Shown here: positions 52,143 through 61,418 of the stretch, piece after piece
Layout: each line of letters begins with the position of its first letter
How positions within the stretch are numbered: position 1 is the stretch's first letter
Origin: JACKFE01 sp050248735
GTDB taxonomy: Bacteria; Nitrospirota; Nitrospiria; Nitrospirales; UBA8639
Assembly (NCBI GenBank): GCA_050248735.1
Contig: JBFWRU010000004.1
Span: 124,001 to 188,000, forward strand
Reading direction: 5' to 3'
DNA: 64,000 bases
Made by a program: the position numbers and the translations under genes
The notes under the pieces: model-generated
Database searches by the model: none
What the model was told of the DNA's origin: nothing
Seen by the model: the letters and a program-made list of their open reading frames with translations, nothing else

Positions 52143-53621
52143 ATGAAAGCTTGTTTTCTCAGTTTTTGTCGTTGCACCACTCTTCTGATTGTAATCGTAC
52201 TTTCCCTCCCTATGATCACGTTTGGAGAAGAGGAAAAAGGACAAATCCAAGCGATTGCACAGGAAATTTCTCGGGATCTAAAAAATCTTCGCCCACTACT
52301 CCAGCTTCGGGTTCTGGCCTCACTAGGTCTCGCTCAAGCCCGTTCGGAAGATATTTTTTCTGCCAAGTTCACTTTCAAAGAATCGTTGGCACATATCCCC
52401 TTGGACCAGGAAGAATGGATTAAGGGAAACATTGAGACAATTATGCGATCTTTATTCATCATTTACAGAAATCAATACATAGCTGGAGATAGGACTGGCT
52501 GTGAATGGACGATGAAAAAATCCAAAGAAGTCTGTATGGAATATGGTGGAAATCCCGGACAATATCCTAATTGCTATGATGAAATGGTCATTGCTCAAGC
52601 CCAAACGGGAGATCACCAGAGCCTCAAGGAATCTCTTCAAATTTTATTGAATTCCTTCGCCCCTATATCATCTATAAAAACGGAATGGCATTCCCAAGCA
52701 GCATTGTTACCCATTGCTAATGGCCTTTGGAACGTGGGGAAAAATTCTGAGGCTGAGAATATCATTGAAGATTTCATGAAAATGGGAGGTCAGGGTTCCT
52801 TTTGGAGAAAAGAAATCTCGGTTTTGTTAGCCAAGTTAGGGAAGAAGGATATGGCAATTCACATTTTCAATGAACAAAAACCGGGAACCTCTTTTCAAAA
52901 ATTGGACCAGGTAAAGGCTCTTTGTAGACTAGCCGAAGGGTTCAGAGTGGGTGGCAACCGTGGGGAAGCAAGGCTTATTCTTGGCGAAGCTTTTTCGCTC
53001 CTCAACAGTCTCAGAAAAGAAAAATTGGAATTTCAGGAAAACGGACTGCCAAAAGTGGAGAACTTTGAGGATACCCCGTTCTTTCCTACTCTGGGACTTG
53101 TGCCAATTGGAAAATTGCAAGCACATTTGCACGAATTCGCTGCGGCAGAACAAATCCTTGAGGAAACTCGTTCCGACTTCAAGGATCAGATTCTTTTTGC
53201 ATTATTAGAAACCCAATTGGAGCGAGGTGATGTTGAGGAATCACGAAAGATTGCGGAAAGGATGACTTGGAGAAGCACCGACGTCATGAGAACTCAAATA
53301 CAATTTGGCGATATCACCGGAGCAAAACTCACGATGGAGAAATTCATTGTGGATTATAATAATTTGGAGTGGATCAAGGAACACAAAAAATCTTTACAAA
53401 CAACAGAGGAACATCCGGAGTACCATCAAAACCTCCGAATGATCGGCGCAGCCAGAGCTCGGATTGAAGAACTTGGGCCTCTCCTTGAATGGGCCAGATC
53501 ACAACCTTCCCAAGAACTCAAGATTTTTGCATTGCTGGGTATCGCAGAAGGGCTTGTCGGTATCGATAACACCATCTGTTGCATGGGATACCCCTACGAA
53601 CCCTCTCCATTTAGAATGTAG
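52143..53621 (+). CDS. Exported helical-repeat (TPR-like) protein
   Basis: A 492-residue exported protein with a signal peptide (about 1-28, ending ITFG). The mature protein is almost entirely helical with loose TPR-like units such as LLQLRVLASLGLAQARSEDI, AALLPIANGLWNVGKNSEAEN and LCRLAEGFRVGGNRGEARLIL. Six or so Cys lie in the first 160 residues. Its AT content is somewhat higher than that of its neighbours. AAGG lies 7 nt before the ATG. The repeats suggest a protein-binding scaffold; no partner is evident. It lies 36 bases after the MazG-like gene but its different composition hints at independent origin. Confidence 0.75.
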   Translation: MKACFLSFCRCTTLLIVIVLSLPMITFGEEEKGQIQAIAQEISRDLKNLRPLLQLRVLASLGLAQARSEDIFSAKFTFKESLAHIPLDQEEWIKGNIETIMRSLFIIYRNQYIAGDRTGCEWTMKKSKEVCMEYGGNPGQYPNCYDEMVIAQAQTGDHQSLKESLQILLNSFAPISSIKTEWHSQAALLPIANGLWNVGKNSEAENIIEDFMKMGGQGSFWRKEISVLLAKLGKKDMAIHIFNEQKPGTSFQKLDQVKALCRLAEGFRVGGNRGEARLILGEAFSLLNSLRKEKLEFQENGLPKVENFEDTPFFPTLGLVPIGKLQAHLHEFAAAEQILEETRSDFKDQILFALLETQLERGDVEESRKIAERMTWRSTDVMRTQIQFGDITGAKLTMEKFIVDYNNLEWIKEHKKSLQTTEEHPEYHQNLRMIGAARARIEELGPLLEWARSQPSQELKIFALLGIAEGLVGIDNTICCMGYPYEPSPFRM

Positions 53622-53686
53622 CGTTCAAGTTCAAAGTACCGTAATTGCACTTTCTGGCTGACGCTTCCGAAGTTCATCTCGGCGCG

Positions 53687-54541
53687 TTAACTCAGGTGAC
53701 TGCGAACCAATACATTATCAATCAACCGGACGGGACCGATTCTGATGGCGCCCAGCAACACGGCCTGGCCATCTACCCGTTTCAGCGGCTCAAAGTTCTG
53801 TGCATCACAGACAGCCAGATAGTCTATGGAAACATTCTTTTGTTCCTTGAACACTTTGGCCATGGACTTCTGAATTTTCCCACCGTTTCGCTCGCCCCCT
53901 GCAATCGCCTTCCTGCCTGCCGATAAGGCTTGATACAGCAATGTCGCTTGCAGCCTTTCTTCCTTTCCCAGAAATCGGTTGCGAGAACTCAAAGCCAAAC
54001 CATCGGCTTCACGAACAGTGGGACACCGTACAAGCTTCACCGGCACATTCAAATCTTCCACCATTTGTTTAATCACCACATATTGTTGGTAATCCTTCTG
54101 CCCAAAGTAAGCCCGATGCGGGCCGACCAGGTTGAGTAGTTTTGTCACCACGGTCGTGACGCCTTGAAAATGGGTGGGACGAACCGCGCCTTCCCATCGC
54201 TTGGTCAGTTGATTAACCGTTACCGTGGTTTGGAATGTTGGAGGGTAGAATTCTTTTCCATCCGGAACAAATAGGAAGTCCACACCGGCTTTGAGGCAGG
54301 CTTGGCGATCGGCTGGAAACGTCCTCGGATACCGACTCAGGTCTTCCGTTGGGCCGAATTGGAGGGGATTCACGAAGAGGCTGACCACGACCACATCGCA
54401 TTGCCGGCGTGCCCGCTGCATCAAGGACACATGGCCCTCGTGCAGGGCTCCCATGGTGGGAACAAAACCTATGCAGGTGTTTTGTTGGACTACACGATTC
54501 CGCCACCGTTGCAGCCCGCGAAGAGAGGAAATGACACGCAT
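53687..54541 (-). CDS. panC: Pantothenate synthetase
   Basis: A 284-residue cytoplasmic enzyme that joins D-pantoate and beta-alanine with ATP to give pantothenate, for CoA synthesis. Diagnostic parts are GFVPTMGALHEGH (the HxGH site at residues 34-37), VVSLFVNPLQFGPTEDLSRYPR, AYFGQKDYQQ, VREADGLALSSRNRFL. The length is normal. It starts three bases after the stop of folK, so the two are translationally coupled. No panB or panD is in the window. Confidence 0.96.
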   Translation of the reverse strand: MRVISSLRGLQRWRNRVVQQNTCIGFVPTMGALHEGHVSLMQRARRQCDVVVVSLFVNPLQFGPTEDLSRYPRTFPADRQACLKAGVDFLFVPDGKEFYPPTFQTTVTVNQLTKRWEGAVRPTHFQGVTTVVTKLLNLVGPHRAYFGQKDYQQYVVIKQMVEDLNVPVKLVRCPTVREADGLALSSRNRFLGKEERLQATLLYQALSAGRKAIAGGERNGGKIQKSMAKVFKEQKNVSIDYLAVCDAQNFEPLKRVDGQAVLLGAIRIGPVRLIDNVLVRSHLS

Positions 54542-54544
54542 GGG

Positions 54545-55102
54545 TCAGGACAGAGGAGGAACCGAGCAGGAGGGTCGGGATTGATATTGGGAGCCCGGCG
54601 TGATGTCCAGCCGTTTGACCTGAGCAGAATCCTTCAGGTCAGCCAGTAAGGCCGAGGCGCTCCGATGCAGGACAGGGTGCGTCCAGGCAGGATCCACTTC
54701 CACTAACGGTTCCAGCACAAAGCGTCGCTGGTGCAACCGCGGGTGCGGAACGGTTAACCCAGGCTGCTCGATCACCTGTTGGCCAAAAAACAGGATATCA
54801 AAATCCATCGTGCGTGGGCCGTGACGGTTTTCGTCATCACGACCCAAGGCTCGTTCGGTTTCCTGAAGGATGTCCAATAGCCTTTGAGGATTCAGAGACG
54901 TCTCCAACCTCACCACGCCGTTATAAAACCATGTGGATCCCAGGATTCCCTTCGGGTCGATTGGTTGGGATTCATAATAACTGGAAACCCCGGTGACACG
55001 GGAAAGGGGCAGGAGGTTCAGCAACGCCACTGCACGATCGCAAAAATCCCGTCGATCCCCTTGGTTGCCCCCGAATCCGATAAAGACGATTTCTTGAGCC
55101 AC
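54545..55102 (-). CDS. folK: 2-amino-4-hydroxy-6-hydroxymethyldihydropteridine pyrophosphokinase
   Basis: A 185-residue folate-synthesis enzyme that transfers pyrophosphate to 6-hydroxymethyl-dihydropterin. Motifs include FIGFGGNQGDR at the start, SSYYESQPI, then the signature RHGPRTMDFDILFF and VPHPRLHQRRFVLEPL, with the metal-binding Asp pair in DFDIL. The protein is slightly longer than many FolKs at the C-terminus. It precedes panC with a 3-base gap; an intergenic inverted repeat separates it from the dapL gene upstream. Confidence 0.95.
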   Translation of the reverse strand: MAQEIVFIGFGGNQGDRRDFCDRAVALLNLLPLSRVTGVSSYYESQPIDPKGILGSTWFYNGVVRLETSLNPQRLLDILQETERALGRDDENRHGPRTMDFDILFFGQQVIEQPGLTVPHPRLHQRRFVLEPLVEVDPAWTHPVLHRSASALLADLKDSAQVKRLDITPGSQYQSRPSCSVPPLS

Positions 55103-55194
55103 AGCTCTCCTTCTTCATCTCACACCAGAGACTGGTGAACTATTTAGAACGCTTTCACCGGGTCTGGAAGACTCCCAGTCAGACAAATAAAACC

Positions 55195-55316
55195 AGGAGG
55201 TTCCAAAAGACTCGTCCAGCAAGGCCGCAGCAACCTAAGGGGTGAGCCGTACAATATAAGTACGGCGAATCTCTGAGGGATGCGAGAACGCCGCTGGCGG
55301 GCTTTTTCAACCTCCT
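55195..55316. repeat. 122-bp imperfect inverted-repeat element (MITE/REP-like)
   Basis: The ends are AGGAGGTT and AACCTCCT. Each arm extends inward for about 30 bases (AAAAGACTCGTCCAGC on the left against GCTGGCGGGCTTTTT on the right), and the centre carries a perfect GCCGTAC/GTACGGC hairpin at 55246-55266. The whole can fold into one long structured RNA. I recall near-identical elements scattered between genes in Nitrospira genomes, which I cannot verify here. It begins 4 bases beyond the dapL stop and may also stop its transcript. Confidence 0.75.
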
Positions 55317-55320
55317 GCCG

Positions 55321-56496
55321 TCACCAACCGATTTTTTTCAGCCGCTCCACCGCCTCAGCCAGCCGCTCCTTGGCCGTCGTCACGGTCATCCGGATATAAC
55401 CCTCGCCGGGTTCCCCAAAGCCATTACCCGGTGTGGTCACGATACCCGACTTTTCAATGATATGCGCGGTAAACGACGCAGAGGTATAGCCCTTGGGCAC
55501 CCCGATCCACACATAAAACGCTGCCGGAGGCGAATCCAGTTCCAGGCCCAGACTTTTCAAACCTGGCACCAGGACGTCCCGCCTTTCCTGATAAATTTTT
55601 CGCAACCCATCGGTGACGGAATCATCAAGTTGCAACGCGGTGATGCCCGCTTCCTGAATGGCTTGAAACACGCCGGAATCGATGTTGGTCTTCACTTTTC
55701 CTAGCCCGGCGATGACTTCCTTCCGCCCGGCCGCCCACCCGATCCGCCAACCGGTCATATTGTACGTTTTGGAAAGTGAATGAAATTCCACGCCCACATC
55801 TTTCGCCCCATCCACTTCTAAAAAGCTGGCCGGCCGTTTGCCGTCATAATAAATTTCCGAATAGGCCGCGTCATGACAGACGATGATTTGATGTTCCTTC
55901 GCAAAGTCCACCACCTTCTTAAAAAATTCCTTGTCGGCCACAACAGAGGTAGGATTGTTGGGGGAGTTGAGAAACATCATTTTGGCCTTTTTGGCAACAT
56001 CTTTGGGAATGGCCGCCAAGTCAGGCAAAAACCCGTTCTCCTTGGTCAATGGCATGATATAGGACGTGCCGCCGGCGAAACTGGTAGCCACCGGATAAAC
56101 GGGATAGCCGGGGCTCGGCACCAGCACGACATCGCCGGGATCGATGAAGGCCAGGGGAATATGCCCGATGCCCTCTTTCGATCCAATCAGGGTCACCACT
56201 TCGGCCTTGGGATCCAGTGTCACCGCAAAACGGCGCTGATACCACTCCGCCACCGCCGTTCGAAAGGACAACATGCCATCGTAGGAGGGATATTGATGAT
56301 GTTTCGGATCGCCCGCCGCCCGCCGCAGGGTTTCAATTATGGGAGCCGGAGTCGGCAAATCCGGATCGCCGATCCCGAGATTAATGATATCCATGCCACC
56401 TTCAATGGCTTTTCGCTTCATGTCATCAATCGCCGCAAATAAATACGGCGGTAAGGTACGGATTCGCTCCGCGTACTGAATGGGAAACCCTGCCAT
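55321..56496 (-). CDS. dapL: LL-diaminopimelate aminotransferase (DapL type)
   Basis: A 391-residue PLP enzyme that makes LL-diaminopimelate directly from tetrahydrodipicolinate for lysine and peptidoglycan. Visible parts are NLGIGDPDLPTP, HHQYPSYDGMLSFR, FLNSPNNPTSVV, CHDAAYSEIYYDGKRP and SLSKTYNMTGWRIGW, the last with the PLP Lys. The ATG at 56496 has AAAGGAG about 10 nt upstream; the frame extends upstream without coding character. The start sequence MAGFPIQYAERIRTLPPY matches DapL proteins as I recall them. Another class I aminotransferase specificity cannot be excluded by sequence alone. Confidence 0.88.
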   Translation of the reverse strand: MAGFPIQYAERIRTLPPYLFAAIDDMKRKAIEGGMDIINLGIGDPDLPTPAPIIETLRRAAGDPKHHQYPSYDGMLSFRTAVAEWYQRRFAVTLDPKAEVVTLIGSKEGIGHIPLAFIDPGDVVLVPSPGYPVYPVATSFAGGTSYIMPLTKENGFLPDLAAIPKDVAKKAKMMFLNSPNNPTSVVADKEFFKKVVDFAKEHQIIVCHDAAYSEIYYDGKRPASFLEVDGAKDVGVEFHSLSKTYNMTGWRIGWAAGRKEVIAGLGKVKTNIDSGVFQAIQEAGITALQLDDSVTDGLRKIYQERRDVLVPGLKSLGLELDSPPAAFYVWIGVPKGYTSASFTAHIIEKSGIVTTPGNGFGEPGEGYIRMTVTTAKERLAEAVERLKKIGW

Positions 56497-56626
56497 AACG
56501 ACTGACTCCTTTCTCAATTTGGATAAACACCAACCATCAAGCCTACCAAACTTGCGGTTCCGAACGGTACCTCTTTGAAACCTTCGAACTAAACAATTTG
56601 CAGAAGCCCCGGGGAAGACCAAGAGC

Positions 56627-57322
56627 TCAGGAAGGACGTATGGTGAGACTGGTCAAATGACCGATCACCCGATCGGCCAACTTATGCAGAACAGGAAGAT
56701 GCTCTGCGGTTTCATATGCCATGACTTCGGCGGACACTCCGCCTCGAATGACGTCTTGTGGACATTCCTGACACATCACCGGAATACTGCTTTGTTCGAT
56801 TTCCGGGTGGAACAACAAACCATAGAACCGATCTTCATAGCGAAAAGCCTGCACCGGAAAATCTTGTGAAGTGACGACAGGTATTCCTTTTGGGCCAAGG
56901 TTGATGCCCTCTCCGTGCCATTGAAAAACAGAAAATGCCTCAGGAAGGGTGCCAAAAACGGGGTCCGCCTTGCCCTCATTGGTCAGCGTGACTGGAGCCA
57001 TCCCGATTTCAAATGTCGGACCCGGGCCGACCGCTCCGCCCAATGCCCTGGCCAGCAGTTGAGATCCGAAACAAATACCCAATGTGGGAATCCCCTTCGC
57101 CATGGCCCGTTGAATATATTCCAATTCTTGGGCAATCCAGGGATCGGGGTCGTTCACAGACATGGGCCCACCCATGATGAGGAGAAAATCGACTGGCCCC
57201 TTGGGAAGCCCTTGAGTCGGCACCACCGTTTGACGGACAGTGTATCCCCGCCGCTCAAGACAGGGCTGAAAGACTCCAGGCCCTTCAAAAGCAACCTGTT
57301 GTAGACACCAGGCGGTTTTCAT
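56627..57322 (-). CDS. Class I glutamine amidotransferase (GuaA-like domain) protein
   Basis: A 231-residue stand-alone class I glutamine amidotransferase. LLIMGGPMSVNDPD gives the oxyanion strand, LGICFGSQLLARALGG the nucleophile Cys, and FHPEIE the His-x-Glu of the triad. Such proteins are annotated as GMP-synthase-like amidotransferases, but no synthetase domain is fused or adjacent, so the acceptor is unknown. Some related proteins degrade gamma-glutamyl compounds. It lies 130 bases upstream of dapL on the same strand and may be co-transcribed with it. Confidence 0.9.
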   Translation of the reverse strand: MKTAWCLQQVAFEGPGVFQPCLERRGYTVRQTVVPTQGLPKGPVDFLLIMGGPMSVNDPDPWIAQELEYIQRAMAKGIPTLGICFGSQLLARALGGAVGPGPTFEIGMAPVTLTNEGKADPVFGTLPEAFSVFQWHGEGINLGPKGIPVVTSQDFPVQAFRYEDRFYGLLFHPEIEQSSIPVMCQECPQDVIRGGVSAEVMAYETAEHLPVLHKLADRVIGHLTSLTIRPS

Positions 57323-57480
57323 GTGTGGTGAAATTCAGCCGTCGAGGGATATACAAGCGGAAAGAGGAAAAGTCCCCAAGGAAGGATACCTGTTTCAATG
57401 GGAACTCAGGCAGAGCCCGTGTTCCCATCTATCGGTATGGCTGACATCGAAAATCCGTCGCCGGCGCTGGAATACCCGTT

Positions 57481-58146
57481 TCAGGCATGCACACCGGCAT
57501 ACCCGTTGGCATATGCGATTTCATGGCCATTTTTCTTGTTGACGCATTCCACCAAATGCCAAAAGCGAAGAGGATTCACTTTCTTTTTACTCGCCACAAT
57601 TAAACTGGTTCCCTCCAACACCGTGTTGAGCGCCAGATCCGTCCGAAACCCGATATGCTTACACAGGGGCGAAATCAGCTTTTCCACTGCTGCGATAACC
57701 TTATTCCCGTTACTGAAGTGATTCAGCATGACGATCCGGCCACCCGGTTTACAGACCCGGATCATTTCATTGACGACTGTCCGGTAATCCGGTACCGCCG
57801 TCACGACATAGGCAGCCATGACGATGTCGAACGTATCGTCGGAGAGCTGCATATTGCCCGCATCCATTCGCTTGAGTGTCACGTGGGACAATTGATGCTG
57901 ATCGACCCGGCGACGGGCATGCTCCAACATACCATCCGAGAGATCAATGCCCAGTACGTCGCAATGACCGGGATACAACGGAAGCGCTTCTCCCGTTCCC
58001 ACTCCCACCTCCAATACACGGCAACCCGGCTCGATCTGCAGTCCGCGGACGGCGGATTCCCGGGACTGTTTAAACGCTTTGCCAAAGGTATGGTCGTACA
58101 CCGACGCATACGCCGTGTAGACCCGCTCCACTTTCTTAAGATCCAT
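57481..58146 (-). CDS. Class I SAM methyltransferase, PmtA-like
   Basis: A 221-residue SAM-dependent methyltransferase. VERVYTAYASVYDHTFGKAF at the start and VLEVGVGTGEALPLYP as motif I match phospholipid N-methyltransferases (PmtA type); GIDLSDGMLEHAR, then DDTFDIVMAAYVVTAVPD and CKPGGRIVMLNHF give the other motifs. It probably methylates phosphatidylethanolamine towards phosphatidylcholine at the inner membrane face. The ATG at 58146 has GGAGG 4 nt upstream. A ubiquinone/menaquinone-type methyltransferase is a less likely alternative. Confidence 0.85.
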   Translation of the reverse strand: MDLKKVERVYTAYASVYDHTFGKAFKQSRESAVRGLQIEPGCRVLEVGVGTGEALPLYPGHCDVLGIDLSDGMLEHARRRVDQHQLSHVTLKRMDAGNMQLSDDTFDIVMAAYVVTAVPDYRTVVNEMIRVCKPGGRIVMLNHFSNGNKVIAAVEKLISPLCKHIGFRTDLALNTVLEGTSLIVASKKKVNPLRFWHLVECVNKKNGHEIAYANGYAGVHA

Positions 58147-58509
58147 ACGTCCTCCATGGTGGTGTTCTTTTCGTTCCACACCCCGTCGAAGGCGATTGAA
58201 GTAATACCATCAAATTCGTTGAAAAAGGGGAATTGTTAACGACGGCGGGAACCCCGATTGTTGATGCCGGCCTGGGGACGGCCCACCTATTCCTGACAGC
58301 GCCCTAATCTACCCAACTGCACTAAGGGAGTCAACTCTTTTCCTGCAGTTTCTTGCAGAACGTTGAAACCACACCCCCCACGACTTCCATGACGAAAGGA
58401 GAAATAAGCCCAAATCCTCGGCTGAAATTGTTGCATTGCCTGATAAGGGTTCTCTACAATCTTCTCATTAATTTTTCTTTGTCGTTTTCTTGCTCCAAGG
58501 AGGATGACC
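58147..58509. other. Divergent intergenic region
   Basis: These 363 bases lie between the methyltransferase (-) and the exported protein gene (+). I see no gene or strong hairpin. The strong AAGGAGG for the following gene lies at its end. Confidence 0.45.
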
Positions 58510-59175
58510 ATGGGCCGCTCGCTTTCTCTCTTCCGTCTATTTCCCTATGTCATTGGGACATCCGCCTTGATGGGTCTCGCACTCTCCCCCTCGGTTTCCT
58601 CCGCCATCGACTTGGACCTTACCATGGAACAAGCCCATGCGGCCTTGGAAGCCGGTCGGCAAACGATGGAAAAAGCCGAATCCGTTGAAGACGTCGCCTC
58701 GGTCATGAAGGCTTCCGAACGGGCCATACGGGTTGGGGCGGATCCTGAAGTGGATCCCTGCGGTCCCCATGCCATCCTTCGAACCCGCCACTACTGGCTG
58801 GAATATTTCGGACGGCGGGAAGCGGCCGAGTCCAAGCGGCAAAAACAAGAAATTCGGATGCCTGAAACCAAAATTCAGGAAATTTTGAATATGCCCTATC
58901 TGGAAGTGGAAATTCGACTCTGCGGTGAAGATGAGTTTTTTGCGGAAGGGGCGGAAGTGGCCCTCCAACAAGGATCACAGACCATTCGCCCGGTTGATAT
59001 CGGCCCTGCCGAACGGGGGAGAAAGAATCCCAGCCCTGAGAACACCTTTCGGTCACGATTCACCGCCCGTTTTGCTTATGCGGAATTTGATTCCAAGATC
59101 GAAGGCACCTTTGCCGTCTTTTTTCCGGATGGAAAGTTAATTAATATCCCGGCTGATTTTTCAACCATTCACTAA
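58510..59175 (+). CDS. Hypothetical exported protein
   Basis: A 221-residue exported protein with a signal peptide (about 1-33, ending VSSA). The mature part begins with a helical segment (MEQAHAALEAGRQTMEKAES and on), then HYWLEYFGRREAAESKRQK. A beta-rich domain follows (MPYLEVEIRLCGEDEFFAEGA), ending with EGTFAVFFPDGKLINIP. Two Cys are present. The ATG at 58510 has AAGGAGG 6 nt upstream; an ATG at 58504 overlaps that site. No family is recognised. The C-terminal half resembles an immunoglobulin-like or C2-like beta sandwich by strand pattern only. Confidence 0.75.
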   Translation: MGRSLSLFRLFPYVIGTSALMGLALSPSVSSAIDLDLTMEQAHAALEAGRQTMEKAESVEDVASVMKASERAIRVGADPEVDPCGPHAILRTRHYWLEYFGRREAAESKRQKQEIRMPETKIQEILNMPYLEVEIRLCGEDEFFAEGAEVALQQGSQTIRPVDIGPAERGRKNPSPENTFRSRFTARFAYAEFDSKIEGTFAVFFPDGKLINIPADFSTIH

Positions 59176-59213
59176 TTGGCAGAGTGGACTCCTCCTCTCG
59201 GATTCCCTTTGTC

Positions 59214-60965
59214 CTACGGTACCACTTCAGATACATCAGCCACCCCCTCTACCTCTCGTAAGGTATAGAGATAGTGATAGAGTCCCTGTTTGGCCAACAA
59301 TTCCTCATGACGGCCTTCCTCCACGATCGTTCCCTTATGAAGCACCAAAATCCGGTCCGCCCGCTGAATTGACGAAAATCGATGGGCAATCATCAGCGTC
59401 GTTCGTCCTTTCATCAGTTCCGCCAGCGCCGCCTGGACTAACAACTCGGATTGGCTATCTAAGGCAGACGTAGCTTCATCCAGAATGAGGATTCGAGGGT
59501 CCTTAAGCAGCGCCCGGGCAATAGCAATCCGCTGACGCTGGCCACCGGATAAATTGATGCCCTTTTCTCCTAACACCGTTTGATAGCCATCCGGCAACGC
59601 ATGAATAAATTCGTGCGCATGCGCCCGACGACAGGCTTCAACAATGGCCTCCTCCGATGCGTCCCACCGGCCATATCGAACATTATCTATAATCGTGCCG
59701 CCGAATAAGACGGTTTCCTGCGGGACCAGTGCCAATTGACCATAAAAACTCTCCAGTTGGAGAGAGGCCAACTCATGCCCATCAATCAGAATGTGGCCGG
59801 CCGTCGGATCGTAAAACCGGTGAAGCAGATTAATGATGGTTGTTTTCCCCGCTCCCGTCGGCCCCACTAACGCCACCATTTCCCCGGCTTCAATGGAAAA
59901 GGAAACCGACTCCAGGATCGAAGGTCGGCCTTCATAGGCAAACCCCACCTGATCGAACCGAATACGTCCTTCCAGGGGCTGAACAATCTTGGCGTGGGGG
60001 GAATCTTGAATCTCAAGTGGCGTATCTAACAGTTCAAACACCCGTGTCATGGCTCCTTGCACTTCTTTGACCTGAGAAAAAATCCTGGCCGCCGAGCCGA
60101 ACGGTCCAATTAAAATTCCCGCAAATAGCACGAAGGCAAATAAATCCCCCGGGGTCATGTGCCCCTCGATGACCTCCTTGCCTCCATACCACAACACGCC
60201 GATCGCCATGGAAAACGTGCAAAAGGTGATGACCGGGACGAACACCGCCAACACCCCCGTACGCTTCATGGTCGTCTGCAACAGCGCTTCCACCGCCGAT
60301 CGAAATCGACGCTCTTCTCTCGGACCTTGTCCAAACGATTTCACCACCCGGATTCCCGAAATGACCTCCTCTATCAAGGTCGTCAAGTAGGCTGTTTGGT
60401 CCTGAATGATGGTCGAAAGACTTTTCAGGCGTTTACCAAACGTGCGGGCCACCAATGCCAACAACGGCAACAAAATGAGAATCAACAAGCATAACCGCCA
60501 ATTCATAAATAATAAAAAGCCGACTCCACCGATGATAGTCACTAGATGCTTCAACGCATCCATCGGAGTCTCCGTCAGCAGATTTTGAATCGTTCCGACA
60601 TCGTTCATCAACCGTGACAGCAATTCTCCGGTCCGACGTTTGGCAAAGAAATTCAGGGATAACCGGTGGAGATGCCCAAAGACATACGTGCGAAAATCGG
60701 CCATCACATGCTGTGATACCCAGGCAATCATGTAACTATGTCCCATGGACAATAGCCCCTGCCCCACCACCAATCCGATAAAAATCCAGACCATGACGGT
60801 CAGTTGTGGAAGATCCCGCTGCACCGTAATCAGATCCCATAGAGATCCGCCAAGGCGAATCAAGATTAAATTACACGCCGCCACTCCCATCACCAACAAA
60901 CCTGCTCCAATCATATTGAAGAGGTAGGGCCTGAGAAATGGCAAAAATCTGGATACGTAGGTCAT
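59214..60965 (-). CDS. ABC exporter with fused membrane and ATPase domains (MsbA-like)
   Basis: A 583-residue half-transporter that works as a homodimer. Residues about 15-310 hold six membrane helices, and about 340-575 the ATPase: GPTGAGKTT (Walker A), LSGGQRQRIAIARAL (signature), ILILDEATSALDSQ (Walker B), MIAHRFSSI (H-loop). The layout and length fit lipid A flippase MsbA or a similar lipid/drug exporter; substrate cannot be decided from sequence. It is transcribed away from its neighbours, and a long-chain lipid role in a Gram-negative envelope is plausible. Confidence 0.93.
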   Translation of the reverse strand: MTYVSRFLPFLRPYLFNMIGAGLLVMGVAACNLILIRLGGSLWDLITVQRDLPQLTVMVWIFIGLVVGQGLLSMGHSYMIAWVSQHVMADFRTYVFGHLHRLSLNFFAKRRTGELLSRLMNDVGTIQNLLTETPMDALKHLVTIIGGVGFLLFMNWRLCLLILILLPLLALVARTFGKRLKSLSTIIQDQTAYLTTLIEEVISGIRVVKSFGQGPREERRFRSAVEALLQTTMKRTGVLAVFVPVITFCTFSMAIGVLWYGGKEVIEGHMTPGDLFAFVLFAGILIGPFGSAARIFSQVKEVQGAMTRVFELLDTPLEIQDSPHAKIVQPLEGRIRFDQVGFAYEGRPSILESVSFSIEAGEMVALVGPTGAGKTTIINLLHRFYDPTAGHILIDGHELASLQLESFYGQLALVPQETVLFGGTIIDNVRYGRWDASEEAIVEACRRAHAHEFIHALPDGYQTVLGEKGINLSGGQRQRIAIARALLKDPRILILDEATSALDSQSELLVQAALAELMKGRTTLMIAHRFSSIQRADRILVLHKGTIVEEGRHEELLAKQGLYHYLYTLREVEGVADVSEVVP

Positions 60966-61064
60966 GGTATGGAGTTCAATGGATTCTTAGCGCTCGCAGA
61001 ACCCGGAAAGACCGGTTGCGAAAAGTGTTATGAGGAAATAACCGTCGAGGAAGGGAAAAACCAA

Positions 61065-61301
61065 CTAATCCACTTGGATGACGGACTCAATCATATTTTT
61101 ATTCAGCGCGACGAAATCGGACTGGACGGTGTCGTCAATCACGACATCCGTCAGATTGAGAAACAGTACCGATTCGTCATTCAGAACGTCGGAAATGCGG
61201 TTTCGCATAGGGGGAATCAGTAAATCCCCTACATAGGTGGCTAAGGAAGACTTCACCCGAATTCGGGTTTTCTTTCCCTGGTTCAGACTTGAACCCTTCA
61301 C
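61065..61301 (-). CDS. Small DUF6812-like protein
   Basis: A 78-residue cytoplasmic protein starting at GTG 61301. Visible are KTRIRVKSSLATYVGDLLIP, RISDVLNDESVLFLNLTDV and FVALNKNMIESVIQV. This strand pattern matches small proteins annotated DUF6812, as I recall, which are of unknown function. It lies 22 bases downstream of the bS22/AURKAIP1-like gene on the same strand, so they are probably co-transcribed. The start lacks a strong Shine-Dalgarno, which would fit translational coupling. Confidence 0.65.
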   Translation of the reverse strand: MKGSSLNQGKKTRIRVKSSLATYVGDLLIPPMRNRISDVLNDESVLFLNLTDVVIDDTVQSDFVALNKNMIESVIQVD

Positions 61302-61322
61302 CGTATTTACCCTATCGATTGG

Positions 61323-61418
61323 TTAGTTGCGACGCTTGGCAAACTTCATTCGACGGCGGAGTTTTTTGTGCTTATGCTTTCGCATTTTCTTTCTCCGCTT
61401 TTTGACCACACTCGACAT
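61323..61418 (-). CDS. 31-residue bS22/AURKAIP1-COX24-like basic protein
   Basis: A 31-residue, extremely basic protein that begins MSSVVKKRRKKMRKHKHKK and continues LRRRMKFAKRRN. It matches the AURKAIP1/COX24 domain, the family of mitochondrial mS38 and of bacterial bS22, a small protein bound to the ribosome decoding region. AGGAA lies about 10 nt before the ATG. It is too short for most gene finders and is easily missed. It shares a strand with the DUF6812-like gene that follows. The match is seen directly; ribosome binding is inferred from the family. Confidence 0.88.
   Translation of the reverse strand: MSSVVKKRRKKMRKHKHKKLRRRMKFAKRRN

Noticed and set aside
55873..56442. Open frame of 189 codons on + strand
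   Set aside because: It is a shadow of dapL; the aminotransferase motifs are on the other strand.
57655..58239. Open frame of 194 codons on + strand
   Set aside because: It is a shadow of the methyltransferase gene.
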